NCBI GenBank assembly: GCA_951813295.1 | Contig: CATOTI010000002.1 | Coordinates: forward strand, 3,420,522-3,484,521 | DNA from: an uncultured Pseudomonadales bacterium | GTDB lineage: Bacteria > Pseudomonadota > Gammaproteobacteria > Pseudomonadales > Azotimanducaceae | DNA: 64,000 nt | Direction: 5' to 3' | In this document: one piece after another, positions 1-8,812 of the stretch | Position numbering within the stretch: position 1 is the first letter of the stretch | Layout: the number at the start of each line of letters is the position of its first letter | Notes under the pieces: model-generated | The model's input: the letters and a program-made list of their open reading frames with translations, nothing else | Told to the model about the DNA's origin: nothing | The model's database searches: none | Program-made: the position numbers and the translations under genes

Positions 1-208
1 TCGCCTCGTGCGCGGGTCCGCCGAATGGAGTGAGCGCTTCCTTGCGCCCCGCACAGATCTCACAAACGAGCGCCGCGCGGGCTTCGCGCACCATCGCGAC
101 ACGTTCGTTGGCGCGCCAGAAGGCGCCGGATGAGCCGATCATCCCCCAGGCGAGCTGATGGCTTTCGGCGATGTTCTCTCGGACTGGGTAGGGGCTCTGC
201 TCGAACAA
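1..208 (-). CDS. AhpD-like protein, N-terminal 69 residues only (truncated by window edge)
   Basis: The frame is open from a TTG at 206-208, with AGGAGG five bases upstream, to the left edge of the window. It has no ATG upstream. The 69 visible residues align with the start of the AhpD-like selenoprotein at 43015: both share a SH pair near the start, then ERVA, RAA, a C-x2-C pair (CEIC here, CALC there) and RKEAL, with similar spacing. The family is a helical alkylhydroperoxidase-like protein of about 370 residues. Its active site, possibly also encoded by UGA, would lie about 540 bp outside the window. It lies 47 bp downstream of the SnoaL-like gene, so it is probably the last visible gene of the Rieske operon. 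The homology is clear, but the exact function is inferred. Confidence 0.65.
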   Translation of the reverse strand, partial: MFEQSPYPVRENIAESHQLAWGMIGSSGAFWRANERVAMVREARAALVCEICAGRKEALTPFGGPAHEA

Positions 209-255
209 AGCGACCTCCTGGACTTTTTTGTGGTGGCTGAGGTGTGGTTCGAACC

Positions 256-579
256 CTAGCGAGGTGCCATCGCCATGGCGGCCGTTTGCAGCACGATTTT
301 GTCGTTTTCGACGATGAACGTATCGGTGCCGAGATCGATCATGCCGGGGACCGACCAGGTGATATAGCCGACGTTGTCGTGATAAGCGGCGTTCTTGAGG
401 TCGACCGCGAAGCCGCCGTTGGCGACCGCCTGGGCGAACATCCCCCGGATCGCAGCGCCTTCGAGCTTATTGTCGTTCGACATGAAAACGCAGTCATCGG
501 CGTAGTCGTCCATGACGGCCTCGAGGTCGCCATCGGCGAGCGCTTTCAGGTGGTGTTCGACGACGGATTGTGTACTCAC
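256..579 (-). CDS. SnoaL-like / NTF2-fold protein
   Basis: This 107-residue protein starts at GTG 577-579, which overlaps the TGA stop of the Rieske gene (GTGA overlap), so translation is probably coupled. The pattern is that of the NTF2/SnoaL cone fold: an N-terminal helix with a V-x2-H-L-x-A-L-A-x-G-D-L-E motif, then a Y-A-D-D-C-V-F strand, then alternating strands. Proteins of this size act as small polyketide cyclases, as isomerases, or as the beta subunit of ring-hydroxylating oxygenases. Its place directly after a Rieske alpha subunit makes an oxygenase-associated role plausible, but the length (107 residues against about 160 for classical beta subunits) argues against a true beta subunit. 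Confidence 0.8.
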   Translation of the reverse strand: MSTQSVVEHHLKALADGDLEAVMDDYADDCVFMSNDNKLEGAAIRGMFAQAVANGGFAVDLKNAAYHDNVGYITWSVPGMIDLGTDTFIVENDKIVLQTAAMAMAPR

Positions 580-1763
580 GGTTGGTCTTCCTTTTCGAAA
601 AGTTCGGATAGCTGATCGTCGCCCGTCTCGAGCAAGCGATCGACGAATTGGTGAAAGTGTTGCCCGCCGGCCTCGTTGCGTCCGAATAGAACGTCGCCGC
701 CACGGGCGGCGAGCGCGCGTTGTTGACGAATACCGGTGGCGTAGTCTTCTTCGGCCACGACGTATTCGAGCAGCTTGAATTGTGCGTCGGCCGATTCGCG
801 CTCGGCATCGGTCGTCGGCAGATTCTCCATGAGGTAGTTCTGGACCGTCGTCGACTCACCGACCGTCTCGCCGGGAAAGAGCTGCGAGACCATGACCGCG
901 CGACCGCCGCCGCCATCGAAGTTCGCGATCGAAACGTGCGGGAAGATCGTCCAGACGCTCGCGAGGAGACGCGCTGTCGGCCACTCCGCTTCCGGTTCTT
1001 CCGCTAACTGAGCGAGGCCCGGATCGGGCGATGAAACACGCTGGTGAGGTCCATAGGCGTAGTAGAGCGCTTGCGACGGCATTCCTGTGCCAAAGGTTTG
1101 GCGGTGCAGCACCGGCAGGTGGTAGAGATCCATGTAGCCGTCGTAGGCGACCTTCCAGTTCGGACCGATCACCTCACGCCGGTCGTAGAGCTGCCAGTCC
1201 TTGAATCCGTAGAGGTCGAGCAGCCCGTCGTAACCGCACAGGAAAGTGTCGATATCGAGCGTCGAGTCCGGGTCGAGCGTGACCCAGACGATGCCCGCCC
1301 GCTCGGCGACGGGTAGTGCGACCAGGCCGTGGCCTTCGTGATCCAACGCGCCGAATTCGTCGGCGTTGAAGACGCTGATCAGGTGTCCGTCGGTGTCGTA
1401 TCGCCACGCGTGATAGGGGCAGGCGAAGCTTTTGGCGTTGCCTTCCGGCGCGACCACGATCTGCGCACCGCGGTGTCGGCACGAGTTGATGAAGGCGCGA
1501 AGCTCGCCGTCCGCGTGGCGGACGACCAGCACAGGGACATCGGCGATCGTCAACGTACGGAAATCGCCGGGATCGCGGAATTCGCTGGAGAAACCGACGA
1601 CCAACGGCATTCGTTTGAAGACCTTGTCGATCTCCTGGTCGTAGCGATTGGCGTCGAGGTAATGCGATGCAGGAACACGAACGATCGTGTCGGCTTGATC
1701 GATCGTTCCGGCCGTGGCGTGGCGCAGATTGTGGCGCGCCATCTCAATCAGCGTTTCTTTCAC
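576..1763 (-). CDS. Rieske aromatic-ring-hydroxylating oxygenase, alpha subunit
   Basis: This 395-residue protein starts at GTG 1761-1763 behind GAGAGGG. The N-terminal Rieske domain carries the [2Fe-2S] ligands C95-x-H97 and C115-x2-H118. The catalytic domain has the mononuclear iron motif D212-x2-H215-x4-H220, with an E-E-D-Y near residue 350 that could supply the carboxylate ligand. Such enzymes insert oxygen into aromatic, sterol or quaternary-amine substrates using electrons from a reductase, and no reductase gene lies nearby. It probably forms an operon with the upstream transporter and the downstream SnoaL-like and AhpD-like genes. The substrate cannot be told from sequence. Confidence 0.92.
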   Translation of the reverse strand: MKETLIEMARHNLRHATAGTIDQADTIVRVPASHYLDANRYDQEIDKVFKRMPLVVGFSSEFRDPGDFRTLTIADVPVLVVRHADGELRAFINSCRHRGAQIVVAPEGNAKSFACPYHAWRYDTDGHLISVFNADEFGALDHEGHGLVALPVAERAGIVWVTLDPDSTLDIDTFLCGYDGLLDLYGFKDWQLYDRREVIGPNWKVAYDGYMDLYHLPVLHRQTFGTGMPSQALYYAYGPHQRVSSPDPGLAQLAEEPEAEWPTARLLASVWTIFPHVSIANFDGGGGRAVMVSQLFPGETVGESTTVQNYLMENLPTTDAERESADAQFKLLEYVVAEEDYATGIRQQRALAARGGDVLFGRNEAGGQHFHQFVDRLLETGDDQLSELFEKEDQP

Positions 1764-1914
1764 GATGCCCTCTCATGTCCGTGAACCAATACGGTCAGGC
1801 ACTGGGTTGTGCCGTGCAGGTTACTCGCCACGGCCACCGACCCAAAGCAAAAACCATCCCCGCGGGAACGTAATGAATCGGCGCTGTCGACGACGAGTTC
1901 TATGCCGCTGCGGC

Positions 1915-3411
1915 TTAGCGGCCGCCGGCCGTCGTTGCATGCGCGGTCTCTCCGGTCCGTCGTTCGGCAAGTTCAACGAGCATCTGCGCATGTCGTTCGG
2001 GCGTGAGTCGGTACTGGGTATAGAAGAGCACCGAGATGAACCCGAGCGACGCGATGAAAGGCCCGTAGAAAAGGCCGAGAGACAAGAGCGTTTCGGGGCC
2101 AATGTCGGCGGCCGTTCGAATGTGCGTGCCGGTCGGCCAACTGATGAACTGCAGGCCCCAACCCGCGATCACCGCGCCGAATCCGCTCGTTGCCTTGGCA
2201 GAGAACGCGACCGCCGCGAAGAAAGCGCCTTCCTGGCGACGACCGGTCTGGTGCTCGTGCTCATCGCAGACGTCGGCCATCATCGAGCCATAGCCGACGT
2301 TCGCCTGGGCGGTCGCGAAGCCTTGAATGAACTTCGCGCCGACCAGTAACAGCATGACGCTCTTGACGTCCGCGCCGAAGAAATTCGTTGTCTCCTCGTT
2401 TTCGGGGAACCACCCGACGAGGCGAAGGACGACGGGCAGTGTCTGGAAGAATGCCCAGGAGACCGCACCGACGACGAGGCAGTTCTTCTTGCCCCAGCGG
2501 GCGAAGAGCGGCACTGAGATGAAGGTCCCCGCGGCATTACCGACGGCGTACGCGAGGAGCACCGGCAGGACGATCGAATCGTCGAGCTCCCAGAAGTACG
2601 TGATCATGTAGATATCGAGCGTCGCGGTGACGCCGACCATGATGTAGACGACGAAGACGCCGGTGAAAAGAAACCGGAAGTTGCGATTCCGCATGACTTC
2701 CTTGAAGTCGCGGATCAGCCGCTGAACGAGTTCGGCCGCCGTCGCGCGCGCGCCTTCCGGCACCATCGGCAGGTGCGGGATGATCGATCGCGTTCCCCAG
2801 GCCGACCAGAAGATCGTTAAGCCCATCAACAAGGCGCAGGTAATCGCCCAGGGCGTGTAGGCAGCGGTCGTGAACCGCCCGACACCGTCGAAGAGCGGCG
2901 CAAAGACGGCGAAGAAGACGATCAGGGCAAAGAGGCTGCCCATGTTGCCGAAGAACTGTCGGTAGGCGACGAGCGCGGTTCGATCGTTGATGTCCTCGGT
3001 CACCTCCGCGGCGAGCGCGATGTGGGGCACGTGGTAGAGCGACATCATCGTTCGCGCGATGTTCGTGAACGCCGTCAGCCAGATGAAGAGGCCGAAATCC
3101 GTTTCGACGAGTGGAAAAAAGAGGAAGAAGAAGCAGATGGAGAGCGGGACGAACGACGCGTACATGAACGGATGGCGTCGGCCGTGTTTCGAGCGCCAAT
3201 GGTCCGACACGGATCCGGCGAAAATGTCCGAGAAGGCATCGATGATCACGGCGAGACCGATCGCGGAACCCGCCAGGCCCGGACTCATACCGAGCACCTG
3301 GCTGTAGTAGAAGAGCAGGAAGAACCCGAGCCCGGTGCCGAAAAGCCCCTCGCCCGTCTGACCGACGCCGTAGGCGAACTTGAACGGGAAGCTGAGCTTT
3401 CTGGCTTGCAT
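1915..3411 (-). CDS. MFS sugar:cation symporter-like transporter (GPH/MelB family)
   Basis: The product is about 498 residues with roughly twelve hydrophobic segments. Features typical of the glycoside-pentoside-hexuronide (MelB) group are the Y-G-x-G-Q-T-G-E-G start of helix 1, the D-A-F-S-D-I-F-A-G motif of helix 2 and the S-K-H-G-R-R-H-P loop after it. I prefer ATG 3409-3411 (M-Q-A-R-K-L), because the upstream TTG adds a polar 15-residue extension. GPH members in catabolic operons often import compounds other than sugars. The neighbouring Rieske gene suggests this one imports that enzyme's substrate, which is inference. It is divergent from the ABC exporter operon. Confidence 0.88.
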   Translation of the reverse strand: MQARKLSFPFKFAYGVGQTGEGLFGTGLGFFLLFYYSQVLGMSPGLAGSAIGLAVIIDAFSDIFAGSVSDHWRSKHGRRHPFMYASFVPLSICFFFLFFPLVETDFGLFIWLTAFTNIARTMMSLYHVPHIALAAEVTEDINDRTALVAYRQFFGNMGSLFALIVFFAVFAPLFDGVGRFTTAAYTPWAITCALLMGLTIFWSAWGTRSIIPHLPMVPEGARATAAELVQRLIRDFKEVMRNRNFRFLFTGVFVVYIMVGVTATLDIYMITYFWELDDSIVLPVLLAYAVGNAAGTFISVPLFARWGKKNCLVVGAVSWAFFQTLPVVLRLVGWFPENEETTNFFGADVKSVMLLLVGAKFIQGFATAQANVGYGSMMADVCDEHEHQTGRRQEGAFFAAVAFSAKATSGFGAVIAGWGLQFISWPTGTHIRTAADIGPETLLSLGLFYGPFIASLGFISVLFYTQYRLTPERHAQMLVELAERRTGETAHATTAGGR

Positions 3412-3561
3412 GTTGGCTTTCTGTCGTCGGCGTGCGTTGCCGTTGATTCTATGCAAGTTGTCGCGGGCATGAGCTAAATCGATCGTGGCCGCTGAAATCG
3501 AGCGCCGGGTAGGTAAGATCGAACGGGCATCCGGCTTGAACGAGAAGAGGTTGAGCGAAAG

Positions 3562-4815
3562 GTGAGCGAAGGCGATCTCGACAAGAAAGCGCTGCTTGAT
3601 GAACTCAAGATCGACCGCAGCGAGACCGTCGACAGTGGCCGTCCGATTAAGTGGTTCGTGGCAGTCGCAGTCGTCGCCGGCTTCGCGGTGCTGTCTATCG
3701 TCTATGGGTTGCCCTTTCTCGAGGGCGAACGCCTCGCGGTGAAGACCGTGATGGCGCGGGCTGTGACGATGACCTCGCAGAGCACGAGCGTGCTCGAGGC
3801 GACGGGTTATGTCGTCGCGCGCAGAATCGCCACCGTGAGTTCGAAAACGACCGGCAAGGTCGTCGAAGTCATGATCGAAGAAGGCATGGTGGTAGCGGCA
3901 GACGAGTTGTTGGCAACGCTCGATGACAGCATTCCGCGCGCCCGTTTCGAGCTATCGAAATCGCAGTTGGCGGCCGCGAAAGCAAGAATTGCCGAGCTCG
4001 ACGTCAGCATTCGCCAGGCGGAGCTCGATCTCGAACGCACCCAGAATCTCGCCGAGCGGGAACTCGCGAGCCAGGCGGATCTCGATCGTGCTTCGCTCAC
4101 TGTCGAGGGTCTGCTCGCCGCGAAGACGAGTTCAGAGAGTGAGATTGCGGTAGCCGAACGCGCCATGGCGATCCAGAGTCAGGAACTGAGCGACATGGAG
4201 ATCCGCGCACCGTTCGCCGGTGTCGTCATCGCGAAGGCGGCGCAACCGGGTGAAATGATCTCGCCGATTTCAGCCGGCGGCGGATTCACTCGAACCGGCA
4301 TCTGCACGATCGTCGACATGGATTCGCTCGAGGTCGAAGTCGACGTCAACGAGCGTTACATCAACCGGGTCTTCGAGAAACAGCCCGTCACGGTGAATCT
4401 CAACGCCTATCCGGACGACGATATTGCGGCCGAGGTGATCGCCATTATTCCGACGGCGGATCGCAACAAAGCGACCGTGCGGGTGCGAATCGGCTTCCTC
4501 GAAAGAAGCGCACGTATCCTGCCCGACATGGGCGTCAAGGTTTCGTTTCAGGACACGGGCACGGCGGCCGCCCCTGCTGCAGCGGGTCCCGCGGGCGTGA
4601 TCGTGCCGCGCGCGTCCGTCAGCCCCGACGGTGGCAAGAACTATGTGTGGGTCGTCGCCGACGATCTGTTAGAGCGTCGTGTGGTCGACGGACGCTCCGA
4701 GTCCGGCGGATTCCGGGTAACCGAAGGTCTCGAGCGGGGTGAGCGTGTGATTGCCTCCCTCGACGGCCTGGATACGGCGGAGCTGCACGGCACGCCGGTG
4801 ACAGTCACGAACTGA
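3562..4815 (+). CDS. Membrane fusion protein (HlyD/MacA-like periplasmic adaptor)
   Basis: The protein has 417 residues and starts at GTG. A short cytoplasmic tail is followed by one membrane segment at about 30-52. A lipoyl half-motif (T-G-K-V-V-E-V-x4-G-x-V-V) near 95-115, an alpha-hairpin coiled coil at about 125-205 and the second lipoyl half (I-R-A-P-F-A-G-V-V) near 215 follow, then beta-barrel domains. It would link inner-membrane permeases to an outer-membrane channel. It is the first gene of a four-gene exporter operon with an ATPase and two FtsX-like permeases. No TolC-like gene is visible, so the outer-membrane partner must be encoded elsewhere. Confidence 0.92.
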   Translation: MSEGDLDKKALLDELKIDRSETVDSGRPIKWFVAVAVVAGFAVLSIVYGLPFLEGERLAVKTVMARAVTMTSQSTSVLEATGYVVARRIATVSSKTTGKVVEVMIEEGMVVAADELLATLDDSIPRARFELSKSQLAAAKARIAELDVSIRQAELDLERTQNLAERELASQADLDRASLTVEGLLAAKTSSESEIAVAERAMAIQSQELSDMEIRAPFAGVVIAKAAQPGEMISPISAGGGFTRTGICTIVDMDSLEVEVDVNERYINRVFEKQPVTVNLNAYPDDDIAAEVIAIIPTADRNKATVRVRIGFLERSARILPDMGVKVSFQDTGTAAAPAAAGPAGVIVPRASVSPDGGKNYVWVVADDLLERRVVDGRSESGGFRVTEGLERGERVIASLDGLDTAELHGTPVTVTN

Positions 4816-4841
4816 TTGCGGCCGCGAACTAGGAGAGACGG

Positions 4842-5528
4842 ATGACGACGATGGTGGATCTCAAGGACATCGAGAAGAGCTACGTCAAAGGTCGCGAACA
4901 GGTCGACGTTCTGACCGGGATCTCACTCGAGATCGAAGCCGGCGACTTCCTCGCGCTGATGGGGCCGTCCGGCAGTGGCAAGACGACCCTGCTCAACATC
5001 ATCGGCGGCATCGACACGGCTTCGAGTGGCGGCGTATCGGTGTCGGGTCAGGATCTCGCGGCGCTCTCGAACCGACAGCTCGCCAAATGGCGTTCTGAGA
5101 ACATCGGCTTCATCTTCCAGTTCTACAACCTGCTACCGGTGCTCACGGCTCAGCGCAACGTCGAGTTGCCGCTTCTGCTCACGAAGCTCTCCGGCAAACA
5201 GCGAAAAAAGAACGCCGAGACGGCGCTGAAGATCGTGGGGCTCGAGGATCGTGCGAAGCACAAGCCGGGTGAACTTTCCGGCGGCCAGCAACAGCGGGTG
5301 GCGATCGCGCGTGCGATCGTCGGCGACGCGCCACTACTCGTCTGCGACGAACCGACGGGCGATCTCGACCGCGACACCGCCGACGAGATCCTCGAGCTGC
5401 TCGAGATTCTCAACCGAGACCACGGCAAGACCATCGTGATGGTGACGCACGATCCCAAGGCGGCGACGCATGCGAAGAGGATCCTCCACCTCGACAAGGG
5501 CAAGCTCGTTTCGGAGGTGGCGGCATGA
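4842..5528 (+). CDS. ABC transporter ATP-binding protein (MacB/LolD type)
   Basis: The product is 228 residues and a complete ABC ATPase. Walker A is G-P-S-G-S-G-K-T at 41-48, the Q-loop is near 93, the signature L-S-G-G-Q is at 145-149, Walker B is L-L-V-C-D-E at 165-170 and the switch histidine is near 203. GGAGAG lies just before the ATG. Its stop overlaps the start of the first permease gene by 4 bp. The type-3 ABC (mechanotransmission) class uses such ATPases to drive FtsX-like permeases that extrude macrolides, peptides or lipids through a MacA-like adaptor. The cargo is unknown here. Confidence 0.95.
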   Translation: MTTMVDLKDIEKSYVKGREQVDVLTGISLEIEAGDFLALMGPSGSGKTTLLNIIGGIDTASSGGVSVSGQDLAALSNRQLAKWRSENIGFIFQFYNLLPVLTAQRNVELPLLLTKLSGKQRKKNAETALKIVGLEDRAKHKPGELSGGQQQRVAIARAIVGDAPLLVCDEPTGDLDRDTADEILELLEILNRDHGKTIVMVTHDPKAATHAKRILHLDKGKLVSEVAA

Positions 5529-6682
5529 GCACCATCGGACTCATGTGGGCGAACCTCTTTCGGCGCAAGGTCAGGACGTTCCTGACCCTCTTTTCGGTTC
5601 TGATCGCCTTCCTGCTGTTCACGATGCTGCGCACCGTCGTCGTGGCATTCGACGGCGGGGTGACGGTCGACGGGGCCGATCGCCTGGTCGTTGCGCCGAA
5701 ATTCTCGATCGTGGATCCGCTACCGATTACGCAGCGACAGCAGATTCTCGCGCTCGAGGGTGTCGACGGTGTGACCCATCAGACCTGGTTCGGCGGCAGT
5801 TACCAGGATCCGTCGAATTTCTTCCCGAAGTTCCCGGTCGAACCGAAGCAGTTCTTCGAGATCTATCGTGAGTTCGAGATCAGCCCCGAGCATCTCGAGG
5901 CGTTCGAGCGGACACGAACGGGCGCGCTCGCGACGCCCGCTATGATGGCGAAGTTCGGTTGGCAGATCGGCGACAAGATTCCGATCGGGGCCGACATCTA
6001 CCCGATGCGGGACAACTCGAGATTGTGGGAGTTCGATCTCGTCGGCAGCTATTCGATGCGCGACGAAGACATCGATCCTGGCATGTTCTTCTTCAACTAC
6101 GCGTTCTTCGACGAAGCACGGTTGTTCGGCGAAGGTACGGTCGGCTGGTACACGGTGAGGCTGTCCGACCCGGATCGTGCTGGCGAAATCTCGAGTGCGA
6201 TCGACACGCTCTTTCTCAACTCCACTAATCCGACGAAAACCGCGACGGAGGATGAATTCGCGAAGAACTTCAGTGCGCAAGTGGGCGATATCGGACTCAT
6301 GATGACCGGTATCCTGACGGCCGTGTTCTTCACGATTCTACTTCTGACGGCGAACACGATGTCCCAGGCCCTGCGCGAACGGATTCCGGAACTTGCCGTG
6401 CTGAAGACGCTGGGGTTCTCCGACGGCACGGTCGCCCTGGTGGTCCTCGGTGAATCGATTCTGCTCTGCGCCTTTGGTGGACTACTCGGGATCGCGCTGG
6501 CCGTGGTTGCCTTCCCGGGGATCAAAGAAAACATCCCGCCGATGTTCGGCGTGTTCGATCTGAGCGGCGGCACGATCGCCCTTGGCATGGGTTTGGCGAT
6601 CCTGCTCGGTCTCGTGGTCGGCGTGCTGCCGGCGTGGACCGCGAATCGTCTGAAGATCGTCGACGCGCTGCGTAAGGGTTAG
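5525..6682 (+). CDS. FtsX-like ABC permease (first of pair)
   Basis: This 385-residue protein has one N-terminal membrane segment at about 17-40 and a large periplasmic domain (about 45-250). Three membrane segments follow in the last 130 residues, including the [15 protein letters not shown] coupling region seen in MacB and LolC/E permeases. It overlaps the ATPase gene by 4 bp (ATGA), and the second permease begins 4 bp after its stop. The pair probably forms a heterodimer on the single ATPase, because each protein carries only a half-transporter set of four membrane segments. Confidence 0.93.
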   Translation: MSTIGLMWANLFRRKVRTFLTLFSVLIAFLLFTMLRTVVVAFDGGVTVDGADRLVVAPKFSIVDPLPITQRQQILALEGVDGVTHQTWFGGSYQDPSNFFPKFPVEPKQFFEIYREFEISPEHLEAFERTRTGALATPAMMAKFGWQIGDKIPIGADIYPMRDNSRLWEFDLVGSYSMRDEDIDPGMFFFNYAFFDEARLFGEGTVGWYTVRLSDPDRAGEISSAIDTLFLNSTNPTKTATEDEFAKNFSAQVGDIGLMMTGILTAVFFTILLLTANTMSQALRERIPELAVLKTLGFSDGTVALVVLGESILLCAFGGLLGIALAVVAFPGIKENIPPMFGVFDLSGGTIALGMGLAILLGLVVGVLPAWTANRLKIVDALRKG

Positions 6683-6686
6683 TCAC

Positions 6687-7850
6687 ATGTTTGGTCAGAT
6701 CCTCGAAATCACCGTGATGAATCTGCGCAATCTGCCGACGCGGCTCGGTAGCTCGTCGGTGATCGTCGTCGGCATCGCAGGCGTCGTGGGTGTCCTCATT
6801 GCGATTCTCGCGATGGCGGCGGGCTTCGAGGCGACGCTCGATCGATCGGCGAATCCGAACCGCGTCATCATCTTGCGCGGTGGATCGAGCGACGAGATGT
6901 CCAGCGGCTTGGGTGTCAATGACGTGAGGATACTCTCGACCCTCGAGGGGATCGTCGCGACGAGCGGCGAGCTCTACACCGTCGCGGACATTCCGAAGCG
7001 CTCGTCTGGATTGGATGCCAACCTGGTTGTCCGCGGCGTGAGCGAGGGCGCTTTCGATGTACGCCCGGAGGTCTCGATCATCGAAGGTCGAAACTTCACC
7101 ACGGGAACGAGCGAAATCATCGCTGGTCGGGGTGCTGCGGCCGAGTTTGCCGGCGTGGAAGTCGGCGGCAAGATCCCGATTCGTCAGTCCGAATGGACGA
7201 TCGTCGGCATCTTCGAGGCGGACGGATCCGCCTACGAGTCCGAGATCTGGACGGACCTGGCCGTCGCGCAGTCGGCCTTTCGGCGTGGCGGGACGATGTC
7301 GTCGGCGCGCGCGATTGTGGCCGATCCGGCGATGGTTTCGAGCCTGGCCGAGTTGGTCGACGAAGACCCGCGGCTCGACCTCAAGCTGCAGTCGGAGGCC
7401 GAGTTTTTCTCGAGTCAGTCGGAGAGTCTGACGACGCTCATCGAAACGTTCGGCTATGCGGTGGCGTACATCATGGCGGTCGGCGCGGTGTTTGCCGCTC
7501 TCAATACGATGTACTCGGCCGTCGTCACCCGAACAGTCGAAATCGCAACACTTCGGGCGCTCGGCTTCGGCGGCGCGCCAGTCGTGATCTCGGTCATGAT
7601 CGAGGCAATCGTGCTGGCGCTGATCGGCGGCGCGCTGGGTGCGGGGATCGCCTATCTTGGATTTAACGGTTTCACGGTATCGACGCTCAACAACGTGTCG
7701 TTTTCGCAAGTCGCTTTCGACTTTGCCGTTACGCCTGAGCTCATTCAGAGCGGTATCGGCTGGTCGCTTGCGCTCGGCCTGATCGGCGGGCTTTTCCCGG
7801 CGGTGCGGGCGGCGCGATTGCCTATCACGTTGGCGCTTCGGGGCGAGTAG
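6687..7850 (+). CDS. FtsX-like ABC permease (second of pair)
   Basis: This 387-residue protein has the same architecture as its neighbour: an N-terminal membrane segment near 20-40, a periplasmic domain to about 255, then three membrane segments. The motif T-R-T-V-E-I-A-T-L-R-A-L-G-F is the counterpart of the coupling helix. Sequence divergence from the first permease suggests an ancient duplication and a heterodimer. It is the last gene of the exporter operon and is convergent with the phosphatase gene 12 bp further on. Confidence 0.93.
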   Translation: MFGQILEITVMNLRNLPTRLGSSSVIVVGIAGVVGVLIAILAMAAGFEATLDRSANPNRVIILRGGSSDEMSSGLGVNDVRILSTLEGIVATSGELYTVADIPKRSSGLDANLVVRGVSEGAFDVRPEVSIIEGRNFTTGTSEIIAGRGAAAEFAGVEVGGKIPIRQSEWTIVGIFEADGSAYESEIWTDLAVAQSAFRRGGTMSSARAIVADPAMVSSLAELVDEDPRLDLKLQSEAEFFSSQSESLTTLIETFGYAVAYIMAVGAVFAALNTMYSAVVTRTVEIATLRALGFGGAPVVISVMIEAIVLALIGGALGAGIAYLGFNGFTVSTLNNVSFSQVAFDFAVTPELIQSGIGWSLALGLIGGLFPAVRAARLPITLALRGE

Positions 7851-7862
7851 CGACGGCCGCGC

Positions 7863-8678
7863 CTACTCGAGGTAAAGGTCCCGTAAGGTGGCGATCATCG
7901 CCCGATCGACGCCGAGTACGTCCTCGAGATATACGAAAGGGGAGCCGAAGTTACGCTCGAGGCTCGCGAACAAGGCCGATATGTAGTCGGGGTTCGATCG
8001 CATCAGGGGACGTAGAACCCGCCGGGGGATCTTGGCGAGATGAGCGTAGGGCGAGTCGTCGTCGACGTTCGTGAAGGCCGCTTCGAAGTCGACGATCTGA
8101 TCGGATAGCGCGTAGTCGTTGCGTACGAAGTTCTCCGCAACGCCGAGGGCCGTCAGCACCAACGCGGCCGCGGTGCCGGCACGATCCTTGCCGGCCGAAC
8201 AGTTCCACGCGAGCGGTGCTTGCCCCTGCGCCAGGCGCTCGAACATGTCGCGATAGCGGGGCGCGTGGTCGAGCGGGATCGATTCGTAGAGTGAAATCAT
8301 CGCGCCGTGCATTTCGTCGGCGGAGACGTCTGGTGTTTGAAAGAGAGCGGCGAGTCGTTCGTTGCCGCTGCTGACTTCGTAGTCGGCCGCGACGTACTCG
8401 GTCTTGGGACCTGCACGCCAGCGGGTTGGTTCAGCGGTCCGCTCCTCGTTCGAGCGCAGATCAACGACGGCGACGATTCCGAGCCGAGAAAGGTAGTCGT
8501 AATCGGCGTCTGTCAGATACGCCATGGTGCCGGACCGAAACAGCCGCCCCCATCGCACGCGTCGTCCGTCCTGGGTGGGGTAACCGCCGAGATCACGGAA
8601 ATTTCTGCCCCCTTCGAGGGGCAGGACGCGGGGCCAGGGATCGCCTGGCGCCCGCAGGTCTCGCGGAGTCATTGTCAC
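7863..8678 (-). CDS. Tyrosine-protein phosphatase-like (Y_phosphatase3 family)
   Basis: This 271-residue protein has the family signatures N-F-R-D-L-G-G-Y (26-33), W-G-x-L-F-R-S-G (43-50) and V-D-L-R-S (72-76), and the P-loop N-C160-S-A-G-K-D-R166-A-G. C160 is the predicted nucleophile and R166 binds phosphate. The residue before the cysteine is usually histidine and is asparagine here. Family members act on phosphotyrosine or phosphoinositides. There is no signal peptide. It is divergent from the GH3 gene, with a 134-bp shared upstream region and no operon partner. Confidence 0.88.
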   Translation of the reverse strand: MTMTPRDLRAPGDPWPRVLPLEGGRNFRDLGGYPTQDGRRVRWGRLFRSGTMAYLTDADYDYLSRLGIVAVVDLRSNEERTAEPTRWRAGPKTEYVAADYEVSSGNERLAALFQTPDVSADEMHGAMISLYESIPLDHAPRYRDMFERLAQGQAPLAWNCSAGKDRAGTAAALVLTALGVAENFVRNDYALSDQIVDFEAAFTNVDDDSPYAHLAKIPRRVLRPLMRSNPDYISALFASLERNFGSPFVYLEDVLGVDRAMIATLRDLYLE

Positions 8679-8812
8679 GCTTTGTCTCGAATCGTCGTGC
8701 GGCGCCCCGATTCTCGCGTGTCGGTAGTGTCGTCTTCCAGCGCCTGCGTGGGTATCCGTTGACGTATTCGCGCGAAGGTTAGAGCGTTGCGTCTTCTCGA
8801 AGGAGCATTGTG

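Noticed and set aside
6522..7709. 395-codon minus-strand frame opposite the second FtsX-like permease
   Set aside because: Antisense shadow with a basic, low-complexity product; the plus strand has a clear operon.
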